From Novosphingobium umbonatum (GTDB lineage Bacteria; Pseudomonadota; Alphaproteobacteria; Sphingomonadales; Sphingomonadaceae): a DNA stretch of 64,000 nt. The notes under the pieces are model-generated. The model ran no database searches, was not told the origin of the DNA, and saw only the letters and a list, made by a program, of their open reading frames with translations. A program made the position numbers and the translations under genes. How positions within the stretch are numbered: the stretch's first letter is position 1; the number at the start of each line of letters is the position of its first letter. Of the stretch, positions 1 to 7,890 are shown piece after piece. Where the stretch lies: contig NZ_SACO01000006.1 of the NCBI RefSeq assembly GCF_004005905.1, positions 124,001 to 188,000 of the forward strand. The letters are read 5' to 3'.

Positions 1-122
1 CGCGAAGCCTGCGCGAGGCGCTGTTGGCGCGCGGGATCGATAAGGCTTGGATCAAGGCGGCGGGCTATTGGGTGGCAGGCCAAGCCGATGCCGCCGTCAA
101 AAGCTTTGAAGACGCGGCCTGA
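1..122 (+). CDS. Siderophore-interacting (SIP)-type protein, C-terminal end only
   Basis: The window opens inside an open frame (codons from base 3) that ends at TGA 120-122. The 39 visible residues include 'ARGIDKAWIKAAGYWVAG'. This resembles the C-terminal end of siderophore-interacting FAD-binding reductases, where a helix is followed by a Y-W-x-x-G strand. Members of that family use NAD(P)H to reduce ferric siderophores in the cytoplasm. The catalytic domains lie outside the window, so the call rests on a short tail only. It ends just before a hairpin that separates it from the convergent popZ gene. Confidence 0.45.
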   Translation, partial: RSLREALLARGIDKAWIKAAGYWVAGQADAAVKSFEDAA

Positions 123-132
123 AGCCCATAAA

Positions 133-159
133 AAAGGGGGCGTTTGCCGCGCCCCCTTT
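133..159 (-). terminator. Terminator between the SIP-type gene and popZ
   Basis: GGGGGCG (136-142) pairs with CGCCCCC (150-156) around a 7-base loop. AAA on the left and TTT on the right extend the stem. Read on the minus strand it is followed by a run of six T, which suits the end of the popZ transcript. On the plus strand the T run is only three long, so it is at best weakly bidirectional. Confidence 0.7.
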
Positions 160-167
160 GGATCTGG

Positions 168-659
168 TCAGACCTTCTTGCCCACGATGCGGGCAATTTC
201 ATCGGCCACCATCCGTTCGACCATGGCGGGCAGGTTTTTGTCCAGCCATTCGGCCAGAGCCGGACGCAGCAGGTTGCGGGTCATTTCCTCCAGCGAGGTC
301 TCGCCCGAGCGCACAATCTGCGGCTGGGTGCCCGGTTGGGCCATCATGGCCAGCGCGGCCAGGGATTCGCGCATCGAACTACGCGATTCTTCGCGTAGCA
401 GAGCGGGCGCTTCCTCGGCCGTTGCGTCCTCGTGCTGATCGTCGAGGAACTGGGCCGAAAAGGCCAGATCCAGCACATCCTCGGGCAGCGAGGTTTCCTT
501 GGCCATAAATGATTCGTCATCATTCAGCGGATGGAATTGCGGCATGGAGCGATCACCCTGCTGGGCGCGATTATCGCGGGCGATAACTTTCTTAATCGAA
601 TCAAGAATTTCTTCGACCGAAGGTTCGCCTTGTTGCCGCATTACACTCGTTCCCATCAT
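168..659 (-). CDS. popZ: PopZ-like polar organizing protein (DUF2497)
   Basis: This 163-residue protein has the two conserved ends of the DUF2497/PopZ family. An N-terminal helix (about residues 12-28, 'EPSVEEILDSIKKVIARD') and a C-terminal helical block (about 125-163, 'LLRPALAEWLDKNLPAMVERM') flank an acidic, poorly conserved middle. In Caulobacter PopZ forms a polar network that holds ParB-parS and recruits cell-cycle regulators; that role here is from family knowledge. Start is uncertain: two adjacent ATGs at 659/656 have no clear ribosome site, and a third ATG at 641 is also possible. It lies 33 bases after tolC on the same strand, so it is probably the last gene of a pcm-tolC-popZ transcript. 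Confidence 0.85.
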   Translation of the reverse strand: MMGTSVMRQQGEPSVEEILDSIKKVIARDNRAQQGDRSMPQFHPLNDDESFMAKETSLPEDVLDLAFSAQFLDDQHEDATAEEAPALLREESRSSMRESLAALAMMAQPGTQPQIVRSGETSLEEMTRNLLRPALAEWLDKNLPAMVERMVADEIARIVGKKV

Positions 660-692
660 GACGATTAAGTAAAAATGCCTAAGTCAAGACAT

Positions 693-2186
693 TTATTGGT
701 CACGAGTTGTGCCATTTTGAGCGGGCGTGTCAATGGTGCGCTTGGGCTTTCCACCACCCTGGATCTTGTCACCACCCCAATCGGTATATTCGCGGCGGGC
801 CGAACGGTAATGCTGATCGGGATCATAGAGCGTCCCGCCATCCAGCCCCATATCCTTCGCCTGCGCGCGGCCCATGGTGGATAGCAGCGTGAAACCGGCG
901 ACATAGGCATTGCGGCGCGCGGTGACCAATTGCACCTGCGCGTTGATCAATTCCTGTTCGGCGTTCAGGATGTCGAGAATGGTGCGGTTGCCCACGCCGT
1001 TTTCCGCCCGCACGCCGCGCAGCGACAATTCGGCAGCATCCACCGCCGTTTGCGTGGCGGTGATCACTTCGTTGGCGGCGCGATAGTTGGAGAAAGCGGC
1101 GCGCACATTGGCCACCACCTGACGCTCGGTGGCGATCTGGGTGTCCATCGCCTGACCTTCACGGGCCTGCGCTTGCTTGATCTGGGCACTGGGGCGGCCA
1201 CCTTGATAGAGCGGCACCGTCAGGCGCAGGCTGACATCCGCCGTGGTGGCCCTTTGTGCGATGGGTACGGGGAAATTGCCACGCAGAGCCAACTGGTCCA
1301 GATAATCGACATAATTGGCATTGGCCACCATGCTAAGGCGCGGCAAGCGCGAGGCGCCTGCTACATCCGTATCATAGCCTGCCGCCTTGCTGCGTTCGCG
1401 GGCGGCCTGCAAATCGGGATTATGGTCCAGCGCATAGTCCAGCGCCTCTTCTGCCGTAGCGGGCAGGTTGGGCAGCGGCGGCGGCGCGTCGAGCTTGCCC
1501 GGAGCGGCACCGATCACCTGAATATAGGTTTCGCGCGCCTGCACCAGACTGGCTTCGGCATTGCGCAAAGTGCCTACGGCCAGAGCCAGACGGGATTGCG
1601 ATTGCGCCACGTCGGTGCGGGTAACATCGCCGATCTTGAACCGGTCGCTGGTCGCTTTCAGGTTCACTTCCAGCGCCTGCACCTGGTTTCTGTTCAGTTT
1701 GACCGTGGCCTCGGTGCGGATCACGTCCAGATAGGCGGTTACCGCCTGCGTGAACACATTGCTCTCCGCCGCAGCCAGATCGCCACGGCCCGCAATCACG
1801 CGGGTGTTGGCTGCATTCAGCGCATTGCGCACTGCACCACCATTATACAACGGAATGGTCAAGGTGCCGGTGGCGGAAACCATACGCGGCAAATTGGTGG
1901 TCGAGGCCGGATTTTGCCGGACATATTCGGTTTCGCTGGCCGTAGCGCTCAACGAAGGCAGGCCATCGGCGCGCGCCAGTGGCACACCGGCATCCAGAGC
2001 GCGCAATTGTTCGCGCGCCGACATCAAGGTCGGATTGGAGCCATAGGCGCTCACCAGAGCATCGCGCAGGCTTTCGGCCTGCGCCGCCGTGGAGCCTGAT
2101 AAGAAGGCGCCGGTCAAGAAGGCGGGGCCCGATGCAGCCAGCAAAAATTTTCGGCCCATACGGCCCTGCGCCTTCTTGGATGTCAC
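693..2186 (-). CDS. tolC: TolC-family outer membrane efflux protein
   Basis: The 497-residue protein starts with a signal peptide (about residues 1-37, cleavage after 'AAQA') and then two tandem outer-membrane efflux repeats (about 40-235 and 245-440). The repeats contain family signatures such as 'LTIPLYNGG' and 'LTVPLYQGG' at matching places. It should form the trimeric outer-membrane duct used by type I secretion and RND pumps. The tail after about residue 440 is polar and low in complexity. It begins 2 bases after the pcm-like gene ends, so the two are cotranscribed. It could serve the RND pump at 7.9-12.3 kb, which has no outer-membrane gene of its own, but nothing in the sequence shows that. 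Confidence 0.93.
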   Translation of the reverse strand: MTSKKAQGRMGRKFLLAASGPAFLTGAFLSGSTAAQAESLRDALVSAYGSNPTLMSAREQLRALDAGVPLARADGLPSLSATASETEYVRQNPASTTNLPRMVSATGTLTIPLYNGGAVRNALNAANTRVIAGRGDLAAAESNVFTQAVTAYLDVIRTEATVKLNRNQVQALEVNLKATSDRFKIGDVTRTDVAQSQSRLALAVGTLRNAEASLVQARETYIQVIGAAPGKLDAPPPLPNLPATAEEALDYALDHNPDLQAARERSKAAGYDTDVAGASRLPRLSMVANANYVDYLDQLALRGNFPVPIAQRATTADVSLRLTVPLYQGGRPSAQIKQAQAREGQAMDTQIATERQVVANVRAAFSNYRAANEVITATQTAVDAAELSLRGVRAENGVGNRTILDILNAEQELINAQVQLVTARRNAYVAGFTLLSTMGRAQAKDMGLDGGTLYDPDQHYRSARREYTDWGGDKIQGGGKPKRTIDTPAQNGTTRDQ

Positions 2187-2188
2187 GT

Positions 2189-2794
2189 TCAGAAGCTCCA
2201 GCGTTTCGGGGCTGCCAGTTCGGGAATGGCGGGAATGCCCATTTCCAGCAAAGGCAGATAGGACAGAGCCGAACCGCTCTTGCGGCCCAGCGCGATGCGC
2301 GTCACGGTCTTGTTGATCAGACCCGTCACCAGACGGCCATCGGCGGCCAGCGCGTCGATCAGCACGGCGGGGATTTCCTCGGCCGCGCCATCGACCACGA
2401 TCAGGCTATAGCCGCTGCCGGGCAGACCCTTGGCCAGATCGCCGGCATCCACCGTATCCACCGAACCGGCCAGCTGGCCCAGCAGGGTGGGCAGATATTG
2501 GCTACCAACGGTCACGACCAGAACCTTGTCACCCTTCACCGGTTCGGCGGTGGTGACGGCCTTGGCATGATAGAGCGGCGCGGGCAGATAGCGGCCATTG
2601 CCCAGCGGCACGGCGCGGTCGATATAGGCGGCGGCGCGGGCTTCTTGCGGAACGAAATCCTCGCGCGCCACGGCGGCAATGGCCGACAGCGCCCAAGGCT
2701 CGTTCACGCCGCTGGGGCGCAACTGGCTGTCGATCATGGCGCGGCGGGGAGAGCCGGGTTCAGCACCCTTCGAGGCGTAGTGGATTTCGGTCAT
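2189..2794 (-). CDS. Protein-L-isoaspartate methyltransferase-like protein, degenerate SAM site
   Basis: 201 residues with the overall PCMT fold signature: 'MIDSQLRPSGVNEPWAL' and 'REDFVPQEARA' near the N-terminus, and 'YSLIVVDGAAEEIP' around residue 133. True PCMT enzymes have a glycine-rich motif I (like E-x-G-x-G-S-G-Y). The equivalent here is 'VLVVTVGSQYLPTLLGQL', with only one glycine kept. SAM binding and repair activity are therefore doubtful. ATG at 2794 follows a GGAAGTAAG ribosome site. As I recall, genes of this kind sit directly upstream of tolC in many sphingomonads, which would fit a role linked to the envelope rather than protein repair. That last point is inference. Confidence 0.8.
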   Translation of the reverse strand: MTEIHYASKGAEPGSPRRAMIDSQLRPSGVNEPWALSAIAAVAREDFVPQEARAAAYIDRAVPLGNGRYLPAPLYHAKAVTTAEPVKGDKVLVVTVGSQYLPTLLGQLAGSVDTVDAGDLAKGLPGSGYSLIVVDGAAEEIPAVLIDALAADGRLVTGLINKTVTRIALGRKSGSALSYLPLLEMGIPAIPELAAPKRWSF

Positions 2795-2821
2795 GCCTTA
2801 CTTCCTTGGATTGCATCCTGT

Positions 2822-2848
2822 ATTGCACAGCTAACACACTTGTGCAAT
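2822..2848. promoter_or_regulatory. Inverted repeat ATTGCACA-N11-TGTGCAAT in the divergent pcm/fumarase spacer
   Basis: ATTGCACA (2822-2829) and TGTGCAAT (2841-2848) are perfect 8-base arms 11 bases apart, about 28 bases upstream of the pcm-like start codon. A further ATTGCA lies at about 2810-2815, giving a third half-site. The layout suits an operator for the pcm-tolC-popZ transcript. The rest of the 298-base spacer 2795-3092 must also hold the fumarase promoter, but I see no clear -35/-10 pair. Confidence 0.45.
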
Positions 2849-3092
2849 CGTCCAGTGCTTCTAAGGCAAGCAGCATAGGGAAGCCAAGCAGTTTCGACGC
2901 GCCTTATGGCCGGAATCCGGCGATAAATCCCTTAACGCGCCCCTTGTAACTTTCGTCGGGGTGGTTGGTTAGGTCTTGGCCTGCGCGCGCAATCCTGCTT
3001 ATGGGGGTGCCAGCGCCTTCACAAGAGGCAGAACATCAGGCCGCAGCGCGCCATCATTTGCGTGTCGGCCATCACGAAAAGGAACGCGAAGT

Positions 3093-4613
3093 ATGGCCGA
3101 AATGGTAACCATCCGCGAGGAAGACCTGATCGAGAGCGTGGCCGACGCGCTGCAATATATCAGCTATTACCACCCGATGGATTATATCCGCGCCTTGGGT
3201 GAAGCCTATAAGGTCGAGCAAGGCCCCGCCGCCAAGGATGCCATCGCCCAGATCCTGACCAACAGCCGCATGTGCGCGGAAGGTCATCGCCCGATCTGTC
3301 AGGACACCGGCATTGTTAACGTGTTCATCAAATGGGGCCAGAACTGCCGTCTGGAATCCGAGATGAGCCTGCAAGAGGTTGTCGATGAGGGCGTGCGCCG
3401 CGCCTATAACAACCCCGAAAACAAGCTGCGCGCATCCGTGCTGGCCGACCCTGCCTTTACCCGCCGCAACACCAAGGACAACACGCCCTGCGTGCTGCAT
3501 GTCGATATGGTGAAGGGCAGCAAGATCCATGTGGACGTGGCGGCCAAGGGCGGCGGCAGCGAAAACAAGTCCAAGTTCAAGATGATGAATCCCAGCGATT
3601 CGATTGTTGACTGGGTGATCGAAATGCTGCCCCAGATGGGCGCTGGCTGGTGCCCGCCGGGCATGCTGGGCATTGGCATTGGCGGCACGGCGGAACATTG
3701 CGTTCTGCTGGCCAAAAAGGCGCTGATGGAACAGATCGACATGGCGGTGCTGAAGGAACGCGGCCCCCAGAACGATCTGGAAGCTTTGCGCATCGAAATC
3801 TTCGACAAGGTCAACGCGCTGGGCATTGGCGCGCAGGGTCTGGGCGGTCTGGCGACCATTCTGGACGTCAAGATCTTGGACGCGCCTTGCCACGCCGCTG
3901 GCAAGCCGGTGGCCATGATCCCCAATTGTGCCGCCACGCGCCACGCGCATTTCACGCTGGACGGTTCCGGCCCGACCTATCTGGAAGCGCCCAAACTGTC
4001 CGAATGGCCCGAAGTGCATTGGGCCCCCGATGCTGCGGCCAAGCGCGTCAATCTCGACACGCTGACTTCGGAAGAAGTGCAGAGCTGGAAGCAGGGTGAC
4101 CGCTTGTTGCTCAATGGCAAGATGCTGACCGGCCGCGATGCCGCGCATAAGCGGATCAAGGACATGCTGGCCAAGGGCGAGGAACTGCCTGTCGATTTCA
4201 AGGGCCGCGTGATCTATTACGTCGGCCCTGTCGACCCCGTGCGCGACGAAGTGGTTGGCCCCGCTGGCCCCACCACTGCCACCCGCATGGACAGTTTCTC
4301 AGACATGATGCTCGACCTTGGCCTGCTGGCCAGCGTGGGCAAGTCCGAGCGTGGCCCCGCCGCCACCCAGTCGATCGCCAACCACAAGTCGGCCTATCTG
4401 ATGGCGGTGGGTGGTTCGGCCTATCTGGTCGCCCGCGCCATCAAGCAGTCGAAGGTTTTGGCCTTTGCCGATCTGGGCATGGAAGCGATCTATGAATTCA
4501 CGGTCGAAGACATGCCGGTTACCGTAGCCGTCGATTCCGATGGCAAGAATGTCCACACGCTGGCCCCGCAGGTGTGGAAGGACAAGATCGCCAAGGAAAA
4601 GCTGTTGGGGTGA
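3093..4613 (+). CDS. fumA: Fumarate hydratase, class I (Fe-S)
   Basis: The 506-residue protein is a complete class I fumarase, which hydrates fumarate to L-malate in the TCA cycle with a labile [4Fe-4S] cluster. The three cluster cysteines lie in 'ICQDTGIVNVF', 'GIGGTAEHCVLLA' and 'PNCAATRHAHFTLDG'. The N-terminal lyase domain is followed by the beta domain with 'GRVIYYVGPVDP'. An upstream extension of the frame to 2976 is low in complexity. ATG 3093 has an AAAGGAA ribosome site and matches the usual N-terminus, so I chose it. The gene stands alone on the plus strand. It depends on Fe-S supply, as do acnA and bioB in this window. Confidence 0.95.
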   Translation: MAEMVTIREEDLIESVADALQYISYYHPMDYIRALGEAYKVEQGPAAKDAIAQILTNSRMCAEGHRPICQDTGIVNVFIKWGQNCRLESEMSLQEVVDEGVRRAYNNPENKLRASVLADPAFTRRNTKDNTPCVLHVDMVKGSKIHVDVAAKGGGSENKSKFKMMNPSDSIVDWVIEMLPQMGAGWCPPGMLGIGIGGTAEHCVLLAKKALMEQIDMAVLKERGPQNDLEALRIEIFDKVNALGIGAQGLGGLATILDVKILDAPCHAAGKPVAMIPNCAATRHAHFTLDGSGPTYLEAPKLSEWPEVHWAPDAAAKRVNLDTLTSEEVQSWKQGDRLLLNGKMLTGRDAAHKRIKDMLAKGEELPVDFKGRVIYYVGPVDPVRDEVVGPAGPTTATRMDSFSDMMLDLGLLASVGKSERGPAATQSIANHKSAYLMAVGGSAYLVARAIKQSKVLAFADLGMEAIYEFTVEDMPVTVAVDSDGKNVHTLAPQVWKDKIAKEKLLG

Positions 4614-4645
4614 TGTAGCGTTGGGGGCTTAAATGCCTCCGGCGG

Positions 4646-4667
4646 GCAAAGGGATTCATCCCTTTGC
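4646..4667. repeat. Palindrome GCAAAGGG-N6-CCCTTTGC
   Basis: Perfect 8-base arms (4646-4653 and 4660-4667), 33 bases after the fumarase stop. There is no T run afterwards, so it is not a classical terminator. It follows 'GCCTCCGGCGGG', a string I remember as common just after genes in Novosphingobium-type genomes. I read it as part of a repetitive extragenic palindrome. Confidence 0.5.
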
Positions 4668-4729
4668 AATCCCGATAATGGGTTTGGAGAAGGCCTCGTT
4701 GCTGTATGGCGGCGGGGTCTTTTCTGTTT

Positions 4730-4780
4730 TTAAAGCCTGCGGCGCGGACGGGTAGAGCTGGCCAGCGCCGCAGGCTTTAA
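4730..4780. repeat. Long perfect inverted repeat, 16-base arms
   Basis: TTAAAGCCTGCGGCGC (4730-4745) is the exact reverse complement of 4765-4780, with a 19-base loop. It is the longest perfect inverted repeat I noticed in the window. It lies in the middle of the fumarase/phosphoesterase spacer and overlaps no credible gene. Confidence 0.65.
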
Positions 4781-4843
4781 GTTTGTAACCTTGCGGATTG
4801 GGCACTCCGTCAAATCTTCCACAACGCAAAAAGTCATGGGAGC

Positions 4844-4863
4844 GCGAGGGACGAGTCCCTCGC
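4844..4863 (+). terminator. Hairpin GCGAGGGA-CGAG-TCCCTCGC followed by ATTTTCT
   Basis: Perfect 8-base arms with a 4-base loop and a short T run on the plus strand. It ends 31 bases before the metallophosphoesterase ATG. It could end read-through from fumarase, or be the third unit of the palindromic spacer element. Confidence 0.5.
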
Positions 4864-4894
4864 ATTTTCTCCTAAGCTTGTTTAATCCCCTCCC

Positions 4895-5629
4895 ATGGCC
4901 ACCCTATTCCACATTTCCGACCTCCATTTTGGCGCCGAGGATCGTTCCGCGCTTGACTGGCTGGAGGCGCAAGTCCGGCATGAAAAGCCCGATGCGATCA
5001 TCTGCACCGGCGATTTGACCATGCGTGGAACCAAGCGGGAATTTGACGCGGCGGCGGATTATCTGGCCGCGCTGCCGGTGCCGGTAAGCATCGAGCCGGG
5101 CAACCATGATATGCCCTATTATCACGAGATGCTGACCCGCCTGCGCCATCCCTTCCGCCGGTTTGAAGCGATGCATAGCCGCGCCCACAGACCCGTGCCT
5201 CTGCCCGATGTCTCGGTAGTTTCCATGCCCACGGTTACGCCCGCGCAATGGCGGCTCAATTGGTCCAAGGGCTGTGTGAAGCCCCGCGTTTTGGCGGCGG
5301 CCTTACAACAATTATCGGGCGCGGGGCCAGAAGTGCTCAAGCTGGTCGCCTGCCATCACCCTCTGGTCGACGCCGACACCGAAGGCTCCGGCTCCACCCG
5401 TGGCGGCACGCAGGCACTGGCTGCGCTGGCGGCGGCGGGGGTGGATGCGGTGCTGTCGGGCCATGTGCATGACCCGTTCGACCTGATGGTCGAAACCGCA
5501 AACGGTCCGATCCGCATCATCGGCGCAGGCACTCTATCCGAACGCACCCGCGCCACTGAACCCAGCTATAACCGCCTTGAATGGACGCAGCAGGCGGGCC
5601 TGTCGGTTACCGTGCAGGTGGCGGGTTAA
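4895..5629 (+). CDS. Metallophosphoesterase, CpdA/calcineurin-like
   Basis: 244 residues with the full order of two-metal phosphoesterase motifs: 'SDLHFG' (D-x-H, about 8-13), 'TGDLTMRG' (G-D, about 37-44), 'EPGNHDMPY' (G-N-H-D, about 67-75), 'ACHHPL' (about 153) and 'SGHVHDPF' (G-H-x-H, about 188). These place it with the class III cyclic-nucleotide phosphodiesterase-like proteins. The substrate cannot be told from sequence. The stop codon overlaps the convergent mnmA stop by 4 bases, so the two transcripts must overlap at their 3' ends. Confidence 0.88.
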   Translation: MATLFHISDLHFGAEDRSALDWLEAQVRHEKPDAIICTGDLTMRGTKREFDAAADYLAALPVPVSIEPGNHDMPYYHEMLTRLRHPFRRFEAMHSRAHRPVPLPDVSVVSMPTVTPAQWRLNWSKGCVKPRVLAAALQQLSGAGPEVLKLVACHHPLVDADTEGSGSTRGGTQALAALAAAGVDAVLSGHVHDPFDLMVETANGPIRIIGAGTLSERTRATEPSYNRLEWTQQAGLSVTVQVAG

Positions 5630-6783
5630 GCCTTCTCCGTTGCCGCGATCCAGCCACCGCCCACCACGCGGTCGCCCGCAAAGATGACCGCCGCCTGCCC
5701 CGGCGCCACGCCATATTCGGGCGTGGCAAAGCGGATCGTGGTGGGCGCACCCTCGCCCAAAGGCCCGTCGATCACCACCGGCACCGGCTTGGCCAGCGAA
5801 CGGACCTTGGCGGTCAATTCCGCGCCGACCGGCAGCGGGCCGATGCGGTTGGTGTCCACCAGATGCGCCGCGCCCACGGCCAGCATCCGGCGCGGGCCGA
5901 CCAGCACCTGCGCCTTGGCGGCATCAATCCCCACAACATAGACCGGCTCTGGCAATCCGCCGATTTCCAGCCCGCGCCTTTGGCCCACGGTGTAATGGAT
6001 CACGCCCTTGTGCTGACCCAGCACCGCCCCGCTTTCGGCATGGACAATCTCGCCCGCGCGTTCGCCTTCGGGACGGATCTTGCGCACCACGCTGGCATAA
6101 TCGCCATCGGGTACGAAGCAAATGTCCTGCGAATCGGGCTTGGCCGCGACGCGCAGACCGAAATGCTCGGCCAACATCCGCACTTCCGGCTTGGGGAGGC
6201 CGCCCAGCGGAAAGCGCAGGTAATCAAGCTGCGCCTCGGTGGTGGCATAGAGGAAATAGGACTGGTCACGCGCGGGATCGAGCGCGCGGTGCAGTTCCGC
6301 CCCTGCCGGTCCCATCGCCCGCCGCACATAATGGCCGGTGGCCAGACAATCGGCCCCCAGATCACGCGCCATGGTCAAAAGGTCGGTGAATTTTGGCCCC
6401 ATATTGCAACGGATGCAGGGGATGGGCGTCCGGCCGTTGAGATAATCATCGGCAAACAGATCGACCACGCTTTCGCGGAAGGCGCTTTCATGGTCGAACA
6501 CATAATGGGCAATGCCCAGTCGGTCGGCCACGGCGCGCGCATCGCGGATATCATCGCCCGCGCAGCAGGCGCCCTTGCGCTTCACCGCCTCGCCATGGTC
6601 GTAAAGTTGCAGCGTGATGCCGATCACTTCGGCGCCACTGGCAGCGGCGAGTGCGGCCACCACCGAGGAGTCCACCCCACCTGACATGGCGACCACAATG
6701 CGACGCGCGGTTAAATTTTTTCCCAGATCGAACAGCGCGCCGGGGTCGGCAAGCGTGGATCCGTTAAGGTTTTGGTCTGGCAT
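5626..6783 (-). CDS. mnmA: tRNA-specific 2-thiouridylase MnmA
   Basis: The 385-residue enzyme adds sulfur to U34 of Glu, Gln and Lys tRNAs in an ATP-dependent reaction. The PP-loop '[15 protein letters not shown]' is near residue 35. The first catalytic cysteine lies in '[10 protein letters not shown]', and the sulfur-accepting one in '[13 protein letters not shown]'. '[10 protein letters not shown]' marks the central domain, and a beta-barrel tail follows. The frame extends to a GTG at 6798, but ATG 6783 is preceded by GGGGGCGC and is the better start. The N-terminus before the PP-loop is about 27 residues longer than minimal versions, as is common in this group. Confidence 0.95.
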   Translation of the reverse strand: MPDQNLNGSTLADPGALFDLGKNLTARRIVVAMSGGVDSSVVAALAAASGAEVIGITLQLYDHGEAVKRKGACCAGDDIRDARAVADRLGIAHYVFDHESAFRESVVDLFADDYLNGRTPIPCIRCNMGPKFTDLLTMARDLGADCLATGHYVRRAMGPAGAELHRALDPARDQSYFLYATTEAQLDYLRFPLGGLPKPEVRMLAEHFGLRVAAKPDSQDICFVPDGDYASVVRKIRPEGERAGEIVHAESGAVLGQHKGVIHYTVGQRRGLEIGGLPEPVYVVGIDAAKAQVLVGPRRMLAVGAAHLVDTNRIGPLPVGAELTAKVRSLAKPVPVVIDGPLGEGAPTTIRFATPEYGVAPGQAAVIFAGDRVVGGGWIAATEKA

Positions 6784-6897
6784 AGCGCCCCCATACACGC
6801 CCTTGGCCCGGCAACAAACTGCCAGTTTTCATGCGCGGCATGCCCTTATGGTGCAATCCATTGCCGGTTGCTTGCCGGTTTACCTCTCTGACTAAAA

Positions 6898-6916
6898 GGT
6901 AAAGCCGAGCTTTACC
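6898..6916. promoter_or_regulatory. Perfect hairpin/palindrome GGTAAAGC-CGA-GCTTTACC
   Basis: Perfect 8-base arms and a 3-base loop, 34 bases before the 6950 start codon in the divergent mnmA/sciP-side spacer. There is no T run, so it is not a terminator. It could be an operator or a 5'-leader hairpin for the small gene plus sciP. A TTGACC at 6923-6928 lies just after it, but I see no matching -10. Confidence 0.4.
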
Positions 6917-6949
6917 GGCTCTTGACCATGTTCGGCGTATAGGACGGGC

Positions 6950-7327
6950 ATGGATATGCATTTCAATATGGGGGTGGCACCCGAACAGTGGAAAGGCATC
7001 GGCAATGCGCCGCTGGCCGAGCGCCCGCTGCTATGGGCCGAACTGGCCCCGCGTCTGGCCGCTGCCCATGCGTTCCAGCGCGCGATGGCGCAATCGGGTG
7101 TGGACTGGATGACGCCTATGGGCAGTTTTGATCCGGTGGCCGCGCAAAGCCTGATGGATTTTGCCGCCAGTCCGGCCTCGGATTGGTGCGTGGCCTTTCC
7201 GCCAAGGTTTTCAGGCCTAGATAAGGGTTATCCTGCCATTAACCCCGTTGTTTCAGGTGATGGAAAACTCGTTTCGGGCAGAGAGGATGGCGTAGCCGGT
7301 GCCCCTAAACCGGCCTTCGAGGGTTGA
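6950..7327 (+). CDS. Small protein of unknown function upstream of sciP
   Basis: 125 residues; no domain that I recognise. The first 80 residues look helical and soluble ('LLWAELAPRLAAAHAFQRAM'). The tail is polar, with the 'NPVVSGDGK' type of ending I associate with short conserved sphingomonad proteins. ATG 6950 has AGGACGGGC just upstream. The stop is one base from the sciP ATG (7329), so translation is probably coupled and the two share a transcript. That makes a link to the cell cycle possible, but it is only positional. Confidence 0.6.
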   Translation: MDMHFNMGVAPEQWKGIGNAPLAERPLLWAELAPRLAAAHAFQRAMAQSGVDWMTPMGSFDPVAAQSLMDFAASPASDWCVAFPPRFSGLDKGYPAINPVVSGDGKLVSGREDGVAGAPKPAFEG

Positions 7328-7328
7328 T

Positions 7329-7628
7329 ATGATCGAGAACCAGAAAATCCGCCCCGCCATGGTCATTGGCCCCTTGGGTGAACCGCTCACGCTGGACTCC
7401 CTGCCCCCGCCCAGCACCACGCGTTGGGTGGTGCGTCGCAAGGCCGAAGTGGTGGCAGCCGTCAATGGCGGGCTGCTTTCCATCGATGATGTTTGCGAGC
7501 GTTACGGCCTCACGCTGGAGGAATTTGCCTCTTGGCAGCGTGCGGTGGACCGTTCGGGCATGCAAGGCCTGCGGGTCACGCGCATCCAGCATTACCGCGA
7601 TTTGTACGAGCGTCAGTTGAAATACTGA
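7329..7628 (+). CDS. sciP: CtrA inhibitor SciP (DUF1153)
   Basis: 99 residues that match DUF1153 closely: 'AMVIGPLGEPLTLDSLPPP', then 'TTRWVVRRKAEVVAAVNGG' and a helix-turn-helix 'DDVCERYGLTLEEFASW', ending 'VTRIQHYRDLYERQ'. In Caulobacter SciP binds the response regulator CtrA and blocks its recruitment of RNA polymerase outside the swarmer stage. That role here is from the family. The open frame runs back to 7299, but ATG 7329 with GAGG upstream gives the family's normal N-terminus. With popZ at 0.2-0.7 kb this is the second cell-cycle gene in the window. Confidence 0.9.
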   Translation: MIENQKIRPAMVIGPLGEPLTLDSLPPPSTTRWVVRRKAEVVAAVNGGLLSIDDVCERYGLTLEEFASWQRAVDRSGMQGLRVTRIQHYRDLYERQLKY

Positions 7629-7657
7629 TACGCGGGGCAAGTTTTGCCGGCATCAAT

Positions 7658-7697
7658 AGGGCGCGCGAGGGGAGTTCCTTCGCGCGCCCTTTGTGTT
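7658..7697 (+). terminator. Terminator after sciP
   Basis: AGGGCGCGCGA (7658-7668) pairs with TCGCGCGCCCT (7680-7690), 11 base pairs, followed by TTGTGTTTT. It lies 30 bases after the sciP stop and should end that transcript. Confidence 0.75.
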
Positions 7698-7758
7698 TTG
7701 GTGGTTGGCGGTGTCTGGGGCGCAATATGTCGCTATTTGTCGCTGCCCAAAAGGCTGC

Positions 7759-7787
7759 TTGCGAGAGGTGCTATACATAGGTAATAC
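7759..7787 (+). promoter_or_regulatory. Candidate sigma-70-type promoter for the RND efflux operon
   Basis: TTGCGA (7759-7764) and TAATAC (7782-7787) are 17 bases apart, which predicts a start near 7794 and a leader of about 97 bases before ATG 7891. Two direct TGTCGCT copies lie upstream at about 7728-7743. No regulator gene is adjacent, so control must come from elsewhere or be absent. Confidence 0.4.
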
Positions 7788-7890
7788 GGTGGGGATAACC
7801 ATGCATGGAATCCTTAGGGGGGAGTCTGTCGGGCATAGGGCCCCGTGATTCGCCGGTAAGGCTTGCCAACAAGATCCGGGTGTTACCGCG

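Noticed and set aside
2976..3092. N-terminal extension of fumarase
   Set aside because: The extra 39 residues are Arg/Ser-rich and unlike the family; ATG 3093 has a ribosome site.
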